DNA of 64,000 nt from Thermoactinomyces sp. DSM 45892 (GTDB lineage: Bacteria > Bacillota > Bacilli > Thermoactinomycetales > Thermoactinomycetaceae): assembly GCF_900107305.1 (NCBI RefSeq), contig NZ_FNPL01000015.1, forward strand, positions 46,648 through 110,647, written 5' to 3'. The notes beneath the pieces are model-generated. The model did no database searches. It had not been told where the DNA came from and saw only the letters and a list, made by a program, of their open reading frames with translations. Of the stretch, positions 44,492-53,376 are shown in pieces; position 1 is the stretch's first letter; the number at the start of each line of letters is the position of its first letter. Position numbers and translations under genes: made by a program.

Positions 44492-46924
44492 TTAACTTCG
44501 CAATACGGCGCCTAATGTAGTCTGCAGATGTTCAACTACTTTTAAATGGGTAGCGGACACTTCGGCATCCGTTAGCGTCCGGTCTGTTGCTCGGTAAACG
44601 AGCGAGTAAGCGATGCTCATCTTACCTTCTCCCACTTGTGAGCCGATAAATACATCGAATAGGCGTACCGATTCAAGAAGTTCTCCAGCTACTTCATGGA
44701 TTCCTGCCTCAAGGACTCCTGCCTCTACATTTTTGTCAACAACCAGAGCCAAGTCGCGGGTGACGGCTGGGAAACGCGGGATCGCTTGATAGCGAACATC
44801 TTTCTGAATTGCTTGTTGTAAGCGATCGAGATCAAGCTGAACTATTACAGTCTCTTTGAGATCATGCTGTTTCGCCAATTGCGGATGCATCTGTCCAAGT
44901 ACGCCCATTACCTCTCCATTATAAACCAATTCAGCAGTACGTCCTGGATGAAATCCCTCATGGTGGCTTGCCGCTTGAATCTCAACGTTAGACACGCCGA
45001 TTCGCTCAATAATAGCTTGCACAATCCCTTTTGCTACATAGAAATCGCCACCATGCATTGCTTGACGGTTCCAACGGGCAGAGCGAAGGTCGCCTGTTAA
45101 TAGGAAAGCGAGTTCCATGCGCTCTTCAGGAAGTTCTGTAAGCTTCTTCTCTTGCGTTACATATACCCGGCCCATCTCGAAGATAGCAAGATCTTCATTA
45201 CCATGCTTCACGTTATACGCTGCCGTCTGAACAAGCTCTGGCAAGAGTGTTGTACGTAATACAGCATGTTCACTAGACATCGGCATCGCCAAGCGAACGG
45301 GACCCACTGATGGAGTAAGAGCTCCTACTTCGGTCCCTCGCTTGCTTGAAGTAAGGCTATACGTAAGTACTTCGGATAATCCAAGATCAATCAAGAGATG
45401 ACGTAGCTTACGACGCAAACGCTGTGAATCGGATAAATGCCCTGGCTGTTGTTGGCCCCATGGTAAGGTCGTAGGGATGCGGTTATATCCATAAATCCGC
45501 GCCACTTCTTCAATTAAATCTACTTCTAATTGAATATCTGGACGACGTGTTGGAACTTGAACGTGGTGAGTCTTTTTCTCCGCATCAAAGTGAGACGCGA
45601 AGCCTAAACGGCGAAAGATCTCTATAACTTGCTCCTCACTAATACTCGTTCCTAACACTTTCATAAGACGATCATGACGCAAGGAAACCGTCACTTCTTC
45701 AATTTCTCCCGAGCGCTTTACGATCACCCCTGAGCCTACTTGCGCCCCTGCGACCTCTTGCAACAATTGAACGGCACAGTTTAATGCAGGTAAGATCCGC
45801 TCTGGATCAACTCCTTTTTCGAATCGATTGCTTGCTTCCGAACGCAGACCTAATTTGCGAGATGCACGGCGAATCAAGGTAGGATCAAAGTATGCAGATT
45901 CCAACAGCACGGTAGTGGTATGAGGACGGACTTCTGAAGACTCACCGCCCATAACACCAGCAAGCCCTAGGGTCTGCGCGCCATCTGTGATAAGTAACGT
46001 TTCATCGTCTAATGCCCTTGTCACTCCATCTAGTGTCACAACCGTCTCCCCTGCTCTAGAACGTCGAACGACAATCTCTCCTGTTGGAATCGTTTGAAGG
46101 TCAAAAGCGTGTAAAGGTTGTCCTGTCTCAATCATCACGTAGTTAGTTACATCGACTACATTATTAATTGGACGAATCCCTGCTGAAATCAACCGATTTT
46201 GTAGCCATTGTGGAGAAGGTCCAACTTGAATTCCCTTTACCACTTGCACTGCATAAAATGGGCAATCTTCTTCTAGATCCGTCGTGATTTCGATTTGTGT
46301 GTTTTCAGTGGATAAAATCGCTTCTTTTCTCTCTGGGAAACGAAGTTCGCGATTAAAGATGGCTGAAAGCTCATAAGCAACTCCCATCATACTTAAGCAG
46401 TCAGAACGGTTTGGCGTAAGCTCTAACTCGACTACTTGATCATCCATCCCGAGGTATTCTTTGATATCTTGTCCGATTACCGCATCGGTTCCTAACACCA
46501 GAATCCCTTGCTTTTGATGCTCCATTAAGAACTTGTCTGGGATTCCTAACTCTTTTGCTGAACAAATCATACCGCGAGAAGCAACACCACGTAATTTGGT
46601 ATCCTTAATTTTAATTCCGCCTGGCAAAGTAGCTCCCTTGACCGCAACCGGAACCAACTGTCCAGCTGCTACATTAGGCGCGCCACATACGATTTGGAGT
46701 GGTTCAGAATCCCCGACATCCACTTGTGTGATATTTAGTTTATCTGCTTCAGGATGCTTCTCTACTGATAAAACATGTCCGACCACAACATGACTCACTC
46801 CATTATCACGAGTGTAGATCACTTCAACCTCAATCCCAGTACGATTTAACTCTTCTGCAATCATCTCAGGGGTAATCCCTGTCAAATCTACATACTCCGA
46901 AATCCAATCATAGGAGACTAACAT
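44492..46924 (-). CDS. pheT: Phenylalanyl-tRNA synthetase beta subunit
   Basis: 810 aa. The domains run in the usual order: tRNA-binding OB fold (VGHVLSVEKHPEADKLNITQ), B3/B4 editing region, B5 (HVQVPTRRPDIQLEVDLIEE), catalytic-like core and the C-terminal anticodon-binding FDX-ACB domain (FPAVTRDLALVVDKNV). It forms the alpha2beta2 enzyme with PheS and edits Tyr-tRNA(Phe). It starts 17 bp after pheS under the same T-box leader. Confidence 0.97.
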   Translation of the reverse strand: MLVSYDWISEYVDLTGITPEMIAEELNRTGIEVEVIYTRDNGVSHVVVGHVLSVEKHPEADKLNITQVDVGDSEPLQIVCGAPNVAAGQLVPVAVKGATLPGGIKIKDTKLRGVASRGMICSAKELGIPDKFLMEHQKQGILVLGTDAVIGQDIKEYLGMDDQVVELELTPNRSDCLSMMGVAYELSAIFNRELRFPERKEAILSTENTQIEITTDLEEDCPFYAVQVVKGIQVGPSPQWLQNRLISAGIRPINNVVDVTNYVMIETGQPLHAFDLQTIPTGEIVVRRSRAGETVVTLDGVTRALDDETLLITDGAQTLGLAGVMGGESSEVRPHTTTVLLESAYFDPTLIRRASRKLGLRSEASNRFEKGVDPERILPALNCAVQLLQEVAGAQVGSGVIVKRSGEIEEVTVSLRHDRLMKVLGTSISEEQVIEIFRRLGFASHFDAEKKTHHVQVPTRRPDIQLEVDLIEEVARIYGYNRIPTTLPWGQQQPGHLSDSQRLRRKLRHLLIDLGLSEVLTYSLTSSKRGTEVGALTPSVGPVRLAMPMSSEHAVLRTTLLPELVQTAAYNVKHGNEDLAIFEMGRVYVTQEKKLTELPEERMELAFLLTGDLRSARWNRQAMHGGDFYVAKGIVQAIIERIGVSNVEIQAASHHEGFHPGRTAELVYNGEVMGVLGQMHPQLAKQHDLKETVIVQLDLDRLQQAIQKDVRYQAIPRFPAVTRDLALVVDKNVEAGVLEAGIHEVAGELLESVRLFDVFIGSQVGEGKMSIAYSLVYRATDRTLTDAEVSATHLKVVEHLQTTLGAVLRS

Positions 46925-46941
46925 GTATCCCCTCTCCTCTC

Positions 46942-47943
46942 TTAAACTGATTTAAATTGACGTAAGAAACGCAAGTCATTGTTATATAGGTGACGAATAT
47001 CATCAATGTCATACTTTAGCATCGCAATCCGCTCTACTCCGAGTCCAAAAGCAAATCCTGTGTAGCGCTCTGAGTCATAGCCTGCTTTTTCTAATACACG
47101 TGGGTGAACCATACCAGCTCCTAGGATTTCCAGCCATCCTTTTTCTGGATGGTAAATATCCACTTCTACACTTGGTTCCGTAAAAGGGAAATAACTAGGA
47201 CGTAAGCGTACTTCTGTATCTGGACCAAACATCTTCTGAATCAGTTGTAGCAATACACCTTTTAACTCCCCCATCGATACACCACGATCTACCACCAAGC
47301 CCTCGATTTGTGTGAATTGGTGTGAATGGGTCGCATCATCGTCGTCACGGCGATATACTTTCCCTGGCATGATGATTCGAACGGGTACTTCTCCTTCTCT
47401 GGCTAGCAATGTCCGACCTTGTACCGAAGAAGTATGGGTGCGTAACAAAATTTCAGGAGTGATATAGAAAGAATCCTGCATATCGCGAGCTGGATGATCT
47501 TTAGGAAGATTCAACATTTCAAAGTTATAGTGATCTAGCTCCACTTCTGGACCCTCTGCGATTTCAAAGCCCATCCCGATAAAAATATCTTCAATTTGCT
47601 CGATTACAGATTGGAGCGGATGAATCGAACCTGGTTCAAATGATACGCCTGGTAGCGTTACGTCAATGGTTTCACTTTGTAGCTTGGCTTCTAGTTCCGC
47701 GGACTCCACTGCTTCAATTTTTTGTGCAAAGGCTATTTCAAGTGCAGCTCGCACCTCATTCGCAAGCCCGCCTATCACTGGGCGTTCCTCAGCGGATAGA
47801 GAACCCATCCCACGTAATACCGCCGTTAATTCCCCTTTTTTACCGAGGTATTTTACTTTTAAATCTCTAATCAGTTCCATTTCAGAAGCGGACTGAATTT
47901 CTTGTAACGCCTCCGTACGTAGACTTTCTAAACGTTCACGCAT
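46942..47943 (-). CDS. pheS: Phenylalanyl-tRNA synthetase alpha subunit
   Basis: 333 aa, class II synthetase. Visible: motif 1 region ([20 protein letters not shown]), motif 2 ([19 protein letters not shown]), and motif 3 ([20 protein letters not shown]). It has an N-terminal coiled-coil. It activates phenylalanine with ATP. Transcribed from a T-box-controlled promoter shared with pheT. Confidence 0.97.
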   Translation of the reverse strand: MRERLESLRTEALQEIQSASEMELIRDLKVKYLGKKGELTAVLRGMGSLSAEERPVIGGLANEVRAALEIAFAQKIEAVESAELEAKLQSETIDVTLPGVSFEPGSIHPLQSVIEQIEDIFIGMGFEIAEGPEVELDHYNFEMLNLPKDHPARDMQDSFYITPEILLRTHTSSVQGRTLLAREGEVPVRIIMPGKVYRRDDDDATHSHQFTQIEGLVVDRGVSMGELKGVLLQLIQKMFGPDTEVRLRPSYFPFTEPSVEVDIYHPEKGWLEILGAGMVHPRVLEKAGYDSERYTGFAFGLGVERIAMLKYDIDDIRHLYNNDLRFLRQFKSV

Positions 47944-47982
47944 AGGAATACACCCCTATATTCAATAAATTTTCAAGACAAA

Positions 47983-48285
47983 ATAAAAAAGACCTCTCCC
48001 TACAAAGGGACGAAAGTCTTTCCGTGGTACCACCCTTTTTGAAAGAAAGTCCTGAAACAAGCTCAGCTTTCTCTTTCCACTTTCGAACCTGATAACGGTG
48101 GCTAAAACCGGAAATCCTCTATTTAGAAGACAATCATCTATCTTCTGTTCAAAGATTCAGCTCACAAGTGAATTCGGCAGTCGCTTCCATAGAGGCACTT
48201 GCAGTCTAGGATACCTCTTCCCTGAAAAGGAGCACTTCTGCATACTAATCTTGCTCATCGCTGTCATTCATTTTCCACATTGATT
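47983..48285 (-). ncRNA. T-box leader (Phe) of pheST
   Basis: The reverse strand carries stem I with AGTA-like and GAAC elements, then the conserved antiterminator bulge GGGTGGTACCACG at 48023-48035, and a terminator hairpin AAAGACTTTCGTCCCTTTG ... GGGAGAGGTCTTTTTTA. The specifier is most likely UUC in GAATTCAC at 48170-48172, which decodes Phe. Uncharged tRNA(Phe) binding would allow read-through. Confidence 0.93.
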
Positions 48286-48291
48286 ATCGCT

Positions 48292-48320
48292 ATTATAACG
48301 AAGTCAGCGTCAGCTTGCAA
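48292..48320 (-). promoter_or_regulatory. Sigma-A promoter of pheST
   Basis: TTGCAA, 17 bp, TATAAT on the reverse strand, just after the SpoU methyltransferase stop. Confidence 0.75.
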
Positions 48321-48324
48321 TCGA

Positions 48325-49119
48325 TTATCGATAAGACTGGCGCACTCGCTCGTACATTAAAATCGCTCCCGTTACGGATACGTTAAAAGACTCTGTATTC
48401 CCTGGCATCGGGATCTGAACTTCAACATCTGCTTGCGCCAGAACATCAGGATTTACTCCACGTCCTTCATTGCCTAGCAAAATCGCCGTACGACTCGGAA
48501 ACGGATAGTCGAAGTGACACTGCCCTGCATGCGGGGACGTGCCCACAATCGTAATCCCTTTTTGCTTCATCGATTGAATCGCGAGTTCCAGATTGCGCGG
48601 AAAAATCGGCACATGAAAGATCGCCCCCATCGTAGCACGGACTACTTTCGGATTATATAGGTCTACCGTACCATGCCCCATATATACTCCTGTAATCCCC
48701 ATACCCTGTGCCGTCCGCAATAGCGTTCCTACGTTACCCGGGTCCTGTACTTCATCTAACAAGAGGAACGTAGAAGTATCTTGCTCCAATAGGTCGTCTT
48801 CCTCCCACTTGTGCATCTCAATCTCTGCCATCGCCCCTTGGGGAGTTTCTGTTTCCACAAGTGACTGAAAAATCGGGGAAGGAAGTACATAGTATGGAGA
48901 TTTTATCTGATGAGTACTAAAAAACTTCTCCCATTTTTCCCGTTGCTCTTCTTCTACCATCACAGCGACGAAATTCGCTCCCGATCGCACTGCTTCTTGA
49001 ATCAGATGCTCCCCTTCGATCAGGAAACTTTGATGTTCTTTACGTCCTTTTCTCGTCTTTAACTTCTTCCATCTTTTTAAGGCTGTATTTTGCATAGAAG
49101 TAATGATTGTCCAAAGCAT
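48325..49119 (-). CDS. TrmH/SpoU-family RNA 2'-O-ribose methyltransferase (YsgA-like)
   Basis: 264 aa. An N-terminal substrate-binding domain (KGRKEHQSFLIEGEHLIQEA) precedes the SPOUT catalytic domain with the three family motifs: DEVQDPGNVGTLLRTAQ, ILLGNEGRGV and IPMPGNTESFNVSVTGAIL. ATG at 49119 is preceded by GAAGGAGTTCGG; longer starts to 49233 overlap the sspI start region and are rejected. In B. subtilis ysgA lies between sspI and pheS, as here. Confidence 0.92.
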   Translation of the reverse strand: MLWTIITSMQNTALKRWKKLKTRKGRKEHQSFLIEGEHLIQEAVRSGANFVAVMVEEEQREKWEKFFSTHQIKSPYYVLPSPIFQSLVETETPQGAMAEIEMHKWEEDDLLEQDTSTFLLLDEVQDPGNVGTLLRTAQGMGITGVYMGHGTVDLYNPKVVRATMGAIFHVPIFPRNLELAIQSMKQKGITIVGTSPHAGQCHFDYPFPSRTAILLGNEGRGVNPDVLAQADVEVQIPMPGNTESFNVSVTGAILMYERVRQSYR

Positions 49120-49232
49120 ATATCCGAACTCCTTCAAAATTGGTTCATTCATTATACCATTGCCATCATATTGGATAAAGAGACACATAATCGGCCATTC
49201 TATTGAAAAATAGGGTAAAGGAGGCGCATCCA

Positions 49233-49469
49233 TTGAATTTTAATATCCGTGGCGCTGTCTTACATAATATTAGTGGTATGGCCGAACAAGAATTAGAGGG
49301 AATGATCGTCGATTCAATCAAGCAAGGCGATGAAAAGCTCTTACCAGGTCTAGGTGTGCTTTTTGAAGTCATATGGAACAATAGTACCGAACAAGATCGC
49401 GATCAAATGGTTGATACACTCCATAATAAAATCACGACAGGCCCTAAGCCTGATCCATTTGGTCCTTGA
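49233..49469 (+). CDS. sspI: Small acid-soluble spore protein SspI
   Basis: 78 aa. The body NFNIRGAVLHNISGMAEQE, IVDSIKQGDEKLLPGLGVLF, EVIWNN matches B. subtilis SspI over its whole length. The start is a TTG with AAAGGAGG nine bases upstream; the longer frame from 49203 is not family-like. SspI is made in the forespore under sigma G and is a minor SASP. Divergent from the SpoU gene. Confidence 0.95.
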   Translation: MNFNIRGAVLHNISGMAEQELEGMIVDSIKQGDEKLLPGLGVLFEVIWNNSTEQDRDQMVDTLHNKITTGPKPDPFGP

Positions 49470-49625
49470 ACCTAAATTACTTGCCATACAAGAGGTTGAT
49501 TGTTTCAGCCTCTTGCGTAGGTTTCAAACACTGAATATTCTTTTTTAAAAACGTTTTCAAAAACAACATTGTTCAACTCTTCACGATTTGATATGATAGG
49601 TATAAATGGTAAAGGAGGGAGCGCG

Positions 49626-50189
49626 TTGAAATCTCTTATCGTTGTCCGCCATTGTGAAGCAGAGGGGCAAGATCAGGAAGCTCCCCTAACTACTAATGGA
49701 TTTACGCAGGCAGATGAATTAACTAAATTTTTCATAAATCGAAATGATAGCGTTTCCAAAATTATCTCAAGCCCTTATAAACGTGCAATCCAAACCATTC
49801 AACCACTCGCAAAGCATTTGCAAAAAAAGATTATCAAAGATGAGCGATTATCCGAAAGAGTACTCTCCCCGACTCCGCTTGATAATTGGGTAGAGGTACT
49901 GGAAAAAAGCTTCGAAAACCTTGACTTCTCAGTCGAAGGAGGAGAGTCTAATCGGCAAGCATTTCAGCGTGTTGCTCCCCTGATTCGAAGGGAGCTAGAG
50001 AGTGAAGAGTCTACGGTTGTCTTTGTTACACACGGTAACCTCATGACTTGCATCCTAAAATACTTTGATCCTCAAGTTGGCTTTCAAGAATGGAAATCCT
50101 TATCGAATCCAGATGTGTTTCAAGTCACTTTTTGCCCCAAAGGCACCACTCTGAATCGAATTTGGTCAGAACAAATAACTTGTAAATAG
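49626..50189 (+). CDS. Histidine phosphatase family protein
   Basis: 187 aa from a TTG at 49626, preceded by AAAGGAGGGAGCGCG. The catalytic RHC motif (LIVVRHCEAEGQ) differs from the more common RHGE/RHGQ in having Cys for Gly, as in a known subset. The second catalytic His lies in VVFVTHGNLMTCIL. It acts on small phosphorylated substrates or phosphoproteins; substrate unknown. A terminator follows. Confidence 0.87.
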   Translation: MKSLIVVRHCEAEGQDQEAPLTTNGFTQADELTKFFINRNDSVSKIISSPYKRAIQTIQPLAKHLQKKIIKDERLSERVLSPTPLDNWVEVLEKSFENLDFSVEGGESNRQAFQRVAPLIRRELESEESTVVFVTHGNLMTCILKYFDPQVGFQEWKSLSNPDVFQVTFCPKGTTLNRIWSEQITCK

Positions 50190-50193
50190 CGGT

Positions 50194-50229
50194 AAAAACA
50201 CCAAGCTAGTGAAATAACTTGGTGTTTTT
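50194..50229. terminator. Bidirectional terminator
   Basis: AAAAACACCAAG pairs with CTTGGTGTTTTT between two convergent genes. Confidence 0.88.
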
Positions 50230-50245
50230 ATTATGAGGGTGGAAA

Positions 50246-51358
50246 CTACTTTGCTTCGAAAACTCCTTGAATTTCCTTCACTTTAGCCTCATCAAGACGC
50301 TTCACAATCGCCACAATCCAACGAACCAACGCCTCACAGTCCCGACGATCTAAGATCGAGGAATGACTATGGATATAACGAGTTGGTACACCTAGACTGA
50401 TACTTGGTACGCCTGTTTTATGCGTGTGGATAAAATGGTTATCAGTCGCACCACCCGTGATCACCTCAAACTGGTAAGGAATCCCTTCTTCCTCAGCAAC
50501 CTGCTTGACAAAATCAATCATGCCACAGTGGGCAATATGACCTGCATCATATAGGACGAGAAGTGGGCCCTCTCCCATTTTGGTATCCCCGTGCGGGTTA
50601 GTCGTTCCCAAGGAATCGGTTGCAATCCCTACATCCACCACAATCGAGATATCTGGATCTACTACCTGAGCAGAAGTAATCGCTCCTCGACATCCTACCT
50701 CCTCCATCACAGTTCCTACTGAGAACACCTGATTTTTATGTAAAACACCATTCTCTGATAACTCTTGTAACACACCTAACGCTACTGCACAGCCTAAACG
50801 ATTATCCATCGCCTTAGCCAGCCAGCGATTTTCATTACTCATCGTTGTAAAAGGGGAGTAGGGGATGATAAAGTCTCCTGGCCTAATTCCTAATTGATCA
50901 ATCTCTTCTTTACCCTCCACACCCAAATCGACAAATAAATCAGTTACCTCAACGCCCTTTTTTCGCTTATCTGGTTCCAATAAATGAGGAGCCACAGAAC
51001 CTACTACACCTAAATGTCGACCCTTAGATGTGATCACCTCTACACGCTGTGCAGGGAGGACTTGCCCCCACCAACCACCTAATGGATGAAATCTTAGAAA
51101 CCCATCATCGGTGATACGAGTAACCATAAATCCAACCTCGTCCATATGCCCCGTAATCATAATTCGAGGGCCTGTCGTTCCCTTGCGAGCGATAAAACTA
51201 CCTAGACGATCTTTATGTATTTCATCGGCATAGGAAGCGGCATACTGCTCCATTACTTCCCGTACAGCTTTTTCAAATCCTGGAGGTCCTGCCGCCTCCG
51301 TTAGTTCCTTCAGCATGGATCGGAACAAAGACTTACCTTCCGTGGTTCTCCCCATCAT
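50246..51358 (-). CDS. M42 family metallo-aminopeptidase (YsdC-like)
   Basis: 370 aa. Metal ligands and catalytic residues are in GHMDEVGFMV (His), AMDNRLGCAVAL (Asp), TVMEEVGCRGA (Glu pair), VDVGIATD and the C-terminal HSHSSILDRRD. M42 enzymes form dodecameric shells that trim short peptides in the cytoplasm. In B. subtilis the homologue ysdC is near rplT-infC, which is also close here. Monocistronic. Confidence 0.93.
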   Translation of the reverse strand: MMGRTTEGKSLFRSMLKELTEAAGPPGFEKAVREVMEQYAASYADEIHKDRLGSFIARKGTTGPRIMITGHMDEVGFMVTRITDDGFLRFHPLGGWWGQVLPAQRVEVITSKGRHLGVVGSVAPHLLEPDKRKKGVEVTDLFVDLGVEGKEEIDQLGIRPGDFIIPYSPFTTMSNENRWLAKAMDNRLGCAVALGVLQELSENGVLHKNQVFSVGTVMEEVGCRGAITSAQVVDPDISIVVDVGIATDSLGTTNPHGDTKMGEGPLLVLYDAGHIAHCGMIDFVKQVAEEEGIPYQFEVITGGATDNHFIHTHKTGVPSISLGVPTRYIHSHSSILDRRDCEALVRWIVAIVKRLDEAKVKEIQGVFEAK

Positions 51359-51400
51359 TGCGACACTCCCATTTTATGTATCATTTTCAATCTGATAGGA

Positions 51401-51434
51401 ATAGAGACCCCTTAATCACTTAAGAGATCTCTAT
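51401..51434 (-). terminator. Hairpin after the Gly-rich peptide gene
   Basis: ATAGAGA and TCTCTAT arms with an inner CTTAA/TTAAG stem, on the reverse strand between the genes at 51492 and 51358. Confidence 0.5.
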
Positions 51435-51491
51435 AGGCCCCTTCAGTGATCATCATCTACTCCACTAATCTTAGTTAGATCAATGGGATGA

Positions 51492-51683
51492 TTAGCAACC
51501 ACCAAAGCCGCAGCCTCCTCTACCACCCCAGCCTCCTCCCCAACCGCCAAAGCCGAAGAAGCCACAACAGCAGAAGACGCAGACGATGGCTAAAATAACA
51601 AGGATGATCCAGATACCACCGCCACCCCAGCCAAAGCCGAAGCCACCGCCGCCATCATAACATCCGCCATTTAAACCACTCAT
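51492..51683 (-). CDS. Gly/Cys-rich YjcZ-like small membrane protein
   Basis: 63 aa. A Gly-rich start (MSGLNGGCYDGGGGFGFGW) leads to one membrane helix (IWIILVILAIVCVFCCC) and a Gly/Trp/Cys-rich tail (GFGGWGGGWGGRGGCGF). This is the layout of YjcZ-type sporulation peptides, with added cysteines (seven in all). These peptides are often found in spore formers; the function is unknown. Shine-Dalgarno GAGGAGG precedes the ATG. Confidence 0.75.
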   Translation of the reverse strand: MSGLNGGCYDGGGGFGFGWGGGGIWIILVILAIVCVFCCCGFFGFGGWGGGWGGRGGCGFGGC

Positions 51684-51778
51684 GTGAATACCTCCTCTTT
51701 GGGAAGTTTCCCATGATTTAATTTATGTACAAGATATCTAATTGGCTGGACTAGTATCCGAGAGCTTATCACCTATTT

Positions 51779-52198
51779 TTATTCTGCTTCTTTTCTGCTT
51801 AACCAAGTAAAAATCAAAATCAAGAAAAAACCAATAAATGCAAGGACTGGAATCGTAATCAAACCATCCAACCAATTTAAATAATCTTGGCTACACGGAA
51901 TACCAACCTTACATTTGAGCATTCCCCCAATAGAAGGCACTTGTTGGACTAAAATATGATAGCTAGAAATCAAAATACCGATGCCTGCAAGGGAAAATAC
52001 ATATTTCCCTATTTCTCGATCATCTCGAAATGTAGCAATACCAAGTAATAAGACAAGGGGATACATAAAGATCCTCTGATACCAACAAAGATCACATGGT
52101 ATCCAGCCTAATACCTCACTCATGTAGAGACTGCCTCCAGTAGCGACAATCGAGACAATCCAAGCAAAGTATAGAGCATATCTAGATAAGAAGTTCAT
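51779..52198 (-). CDS. bdbC: DsbB-type disulfide oxidoreductase (BdbC-like)
   Basis: 139 aa with four membrane helices. The quinone-linked CxxC is in CDLCWYQR and the second pair in CKVGIPC, which together shuttle electrons from BdbD to quinone. Its ATG overlaps the bdbD stop by one base (TAATG), so translation is coupled. The pair oxidises secreted thiol proteins such as competence or bacteriocin components. Confidence 0.93.
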   Translation of the reverse strand: MNFLSRYALYFAWIVSIVATGGSLYMSEVLGWIPCDLCWYQRIFMYPLVLLLGIATFRDDREIGKYVFSLAGIGILISSYHILVQQVPSIGGMLKCKVGIPCSQDYLNWLDGLITIPVLAFIGFFLILIFTWLSRKEAE

Positions 52199-52908
52199 TA
52201 TTTCCCACCTAGTTCTTTATCCAACCGCGTTTTGAAAGCTTGGACATTGTTAATCTCAGCATCTGTCGCCATCTTGCCATTGATGTACACAACTGGCACT
52301 CCCGTTATACCGAGTGACTCTACATACTTATTGTCCGCTTCTACATCTGCTTTGTATTTGTCAGACTTAATATCCTTGGCCACTTGTTCGGCACTCACCT
52401 CAGGGATATTTTTCTTGATCAAGTCAACTAAGAAATCAGCCGCTTTTCCTTCTGGTAGTTTATTGTATTCAACTTGATTGTTATAAACAGCATCGTAAAA
52501 TTTCCAAAAAGCCTCTTTATTTTGGGCCATTACAGACTTAGCCGCCATCCCTGCAACCAGTGGTTCCGGTTTCATAAATTGGAATGGAGCAAATGTAAAT
52601 TGGACTTTCCCAGAATCAATATAGGGCTTTAGCTGTGCATAATGTTGATCATGGAACAATTTGCAGTGTGGACAACGGAAGTCCCCGATCTCCACAATCT
52701 TAACCGGTGCATCTGCTTTTCCGATTTTCGCCTGTTTTTCGACCTTTAGATCAATCACCTTATCAGGTTGAACTGCATCTGATTTTCCCCCAGAATTGAA
52801 CATGTTTACTAATGAGTAAACACCAACACCTAAAAACAATACTAATAAAGTAATAAAGACAATCGTAGTATTATCACGTTTTCCTTTTTGTTTATGGCGA
52901 TTTGCCAT
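52198..52908 (-). CDS. bdbD: DsbA-type thiol-disulfide oxidoreductase (BdbD-like)
   Basis: 236 aa. One N-terminal membrane anchor (NTTIVFITLLVLFLGVGVY) precedes a thioredoxin fold with an inserted helical domain. The active site is CPHC in GDFRCPHCKLFHDQ and the cis-Pro loop is ITGVPVVYING. It oxidises cysteines of exported proteins on the outer face of the membrane. First gene of the bdbD-bdbC operon. Confidence 0.93.
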   Translation of the reverse strand: MANRHKQKGKRDNTTIVFITLLVLFLGVGVYSLVNMFNSGGKSDAVQPDKVIDLKVEKQAKIGKADAPVKIVEIGDFRCPHCKLFHDQHYAQLKPYIDSGKVQFTFAPFQFMKPEPLVAGMAAKSVMAQNKEAFWKFYDAVYNNQVEYNKLPEGKAADFLVDLIKKNIPEVSAEQVAKDIKSDKYKADVEADNKYVESLGITGVPVVYINGKMATDAEINNVQAFKTRLDKELGGK

Positions 52909-53119
52909 AATGACGCCCCCTTTTTATTCAGTATGAATCTTTCGCGGCAATATTATTGTAGCAAAAAATTGGAGATACCAAGAGAAACTTTTTTTGGTTT
53001 TTTACACCTATTTTTTCGCAAGAGTATCATTTTTCTATCTTTTTATCTTGCAAAATGATTCTCACCACTTGTAACATAGAATTAGACTAACGATAAACCA
53101 TTTATTCCACTATATCCAT

Positions 53120-53343
53120 GGAGGATGATGCGAATCCGAAAAGCAATATTCGATCCATCCAGATGACGATTATCAATTCATGTACGTGCCAAAAACAAAC
53201 CAATTTCATAAACTATATAAGGGCTTCCGTTTGAGCACTATCCAGTCTTTTCCATACCAATATATACAGGATCTAATTTCTATAAAACAGGTAACACTTA
53301 TGATGTACACCATGCACTTGGCCTTAGTGTTCCAAAACCTTGA
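53120..53343 (+). pseudogene. Decayed ORF, unknown family
   Basis: Two frames joined by one shift near 53222 give coherent coding-like sequence: HPDDDYQFMYVPKTNQFHKL then LPFEHYPVFSIPIYTGSNFY and KTGNTYDVHHALGLSVPKP to a TGA at 53341. The start region also needs a shift to reach an ATG. No single frame covers it. I do not recognise the family. Its 3' end is 34 bp before the PhoH gene. Sequencing indels would give the same picture. Confidence 0.4.
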
Positions 53344-53376
53344 GTTAACATCAAAGGGATCGGGGGTTCCCCCTGT

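Noticed and set aside
51492..51683. Bacteriocin precursor reading of the Gly/Cys-rich peptide
   Set aside because: The layout with a single central membrane helix and Gly-rich ends fits YjcZ-type spore peptides better, and no modification or export genes adjoin it.
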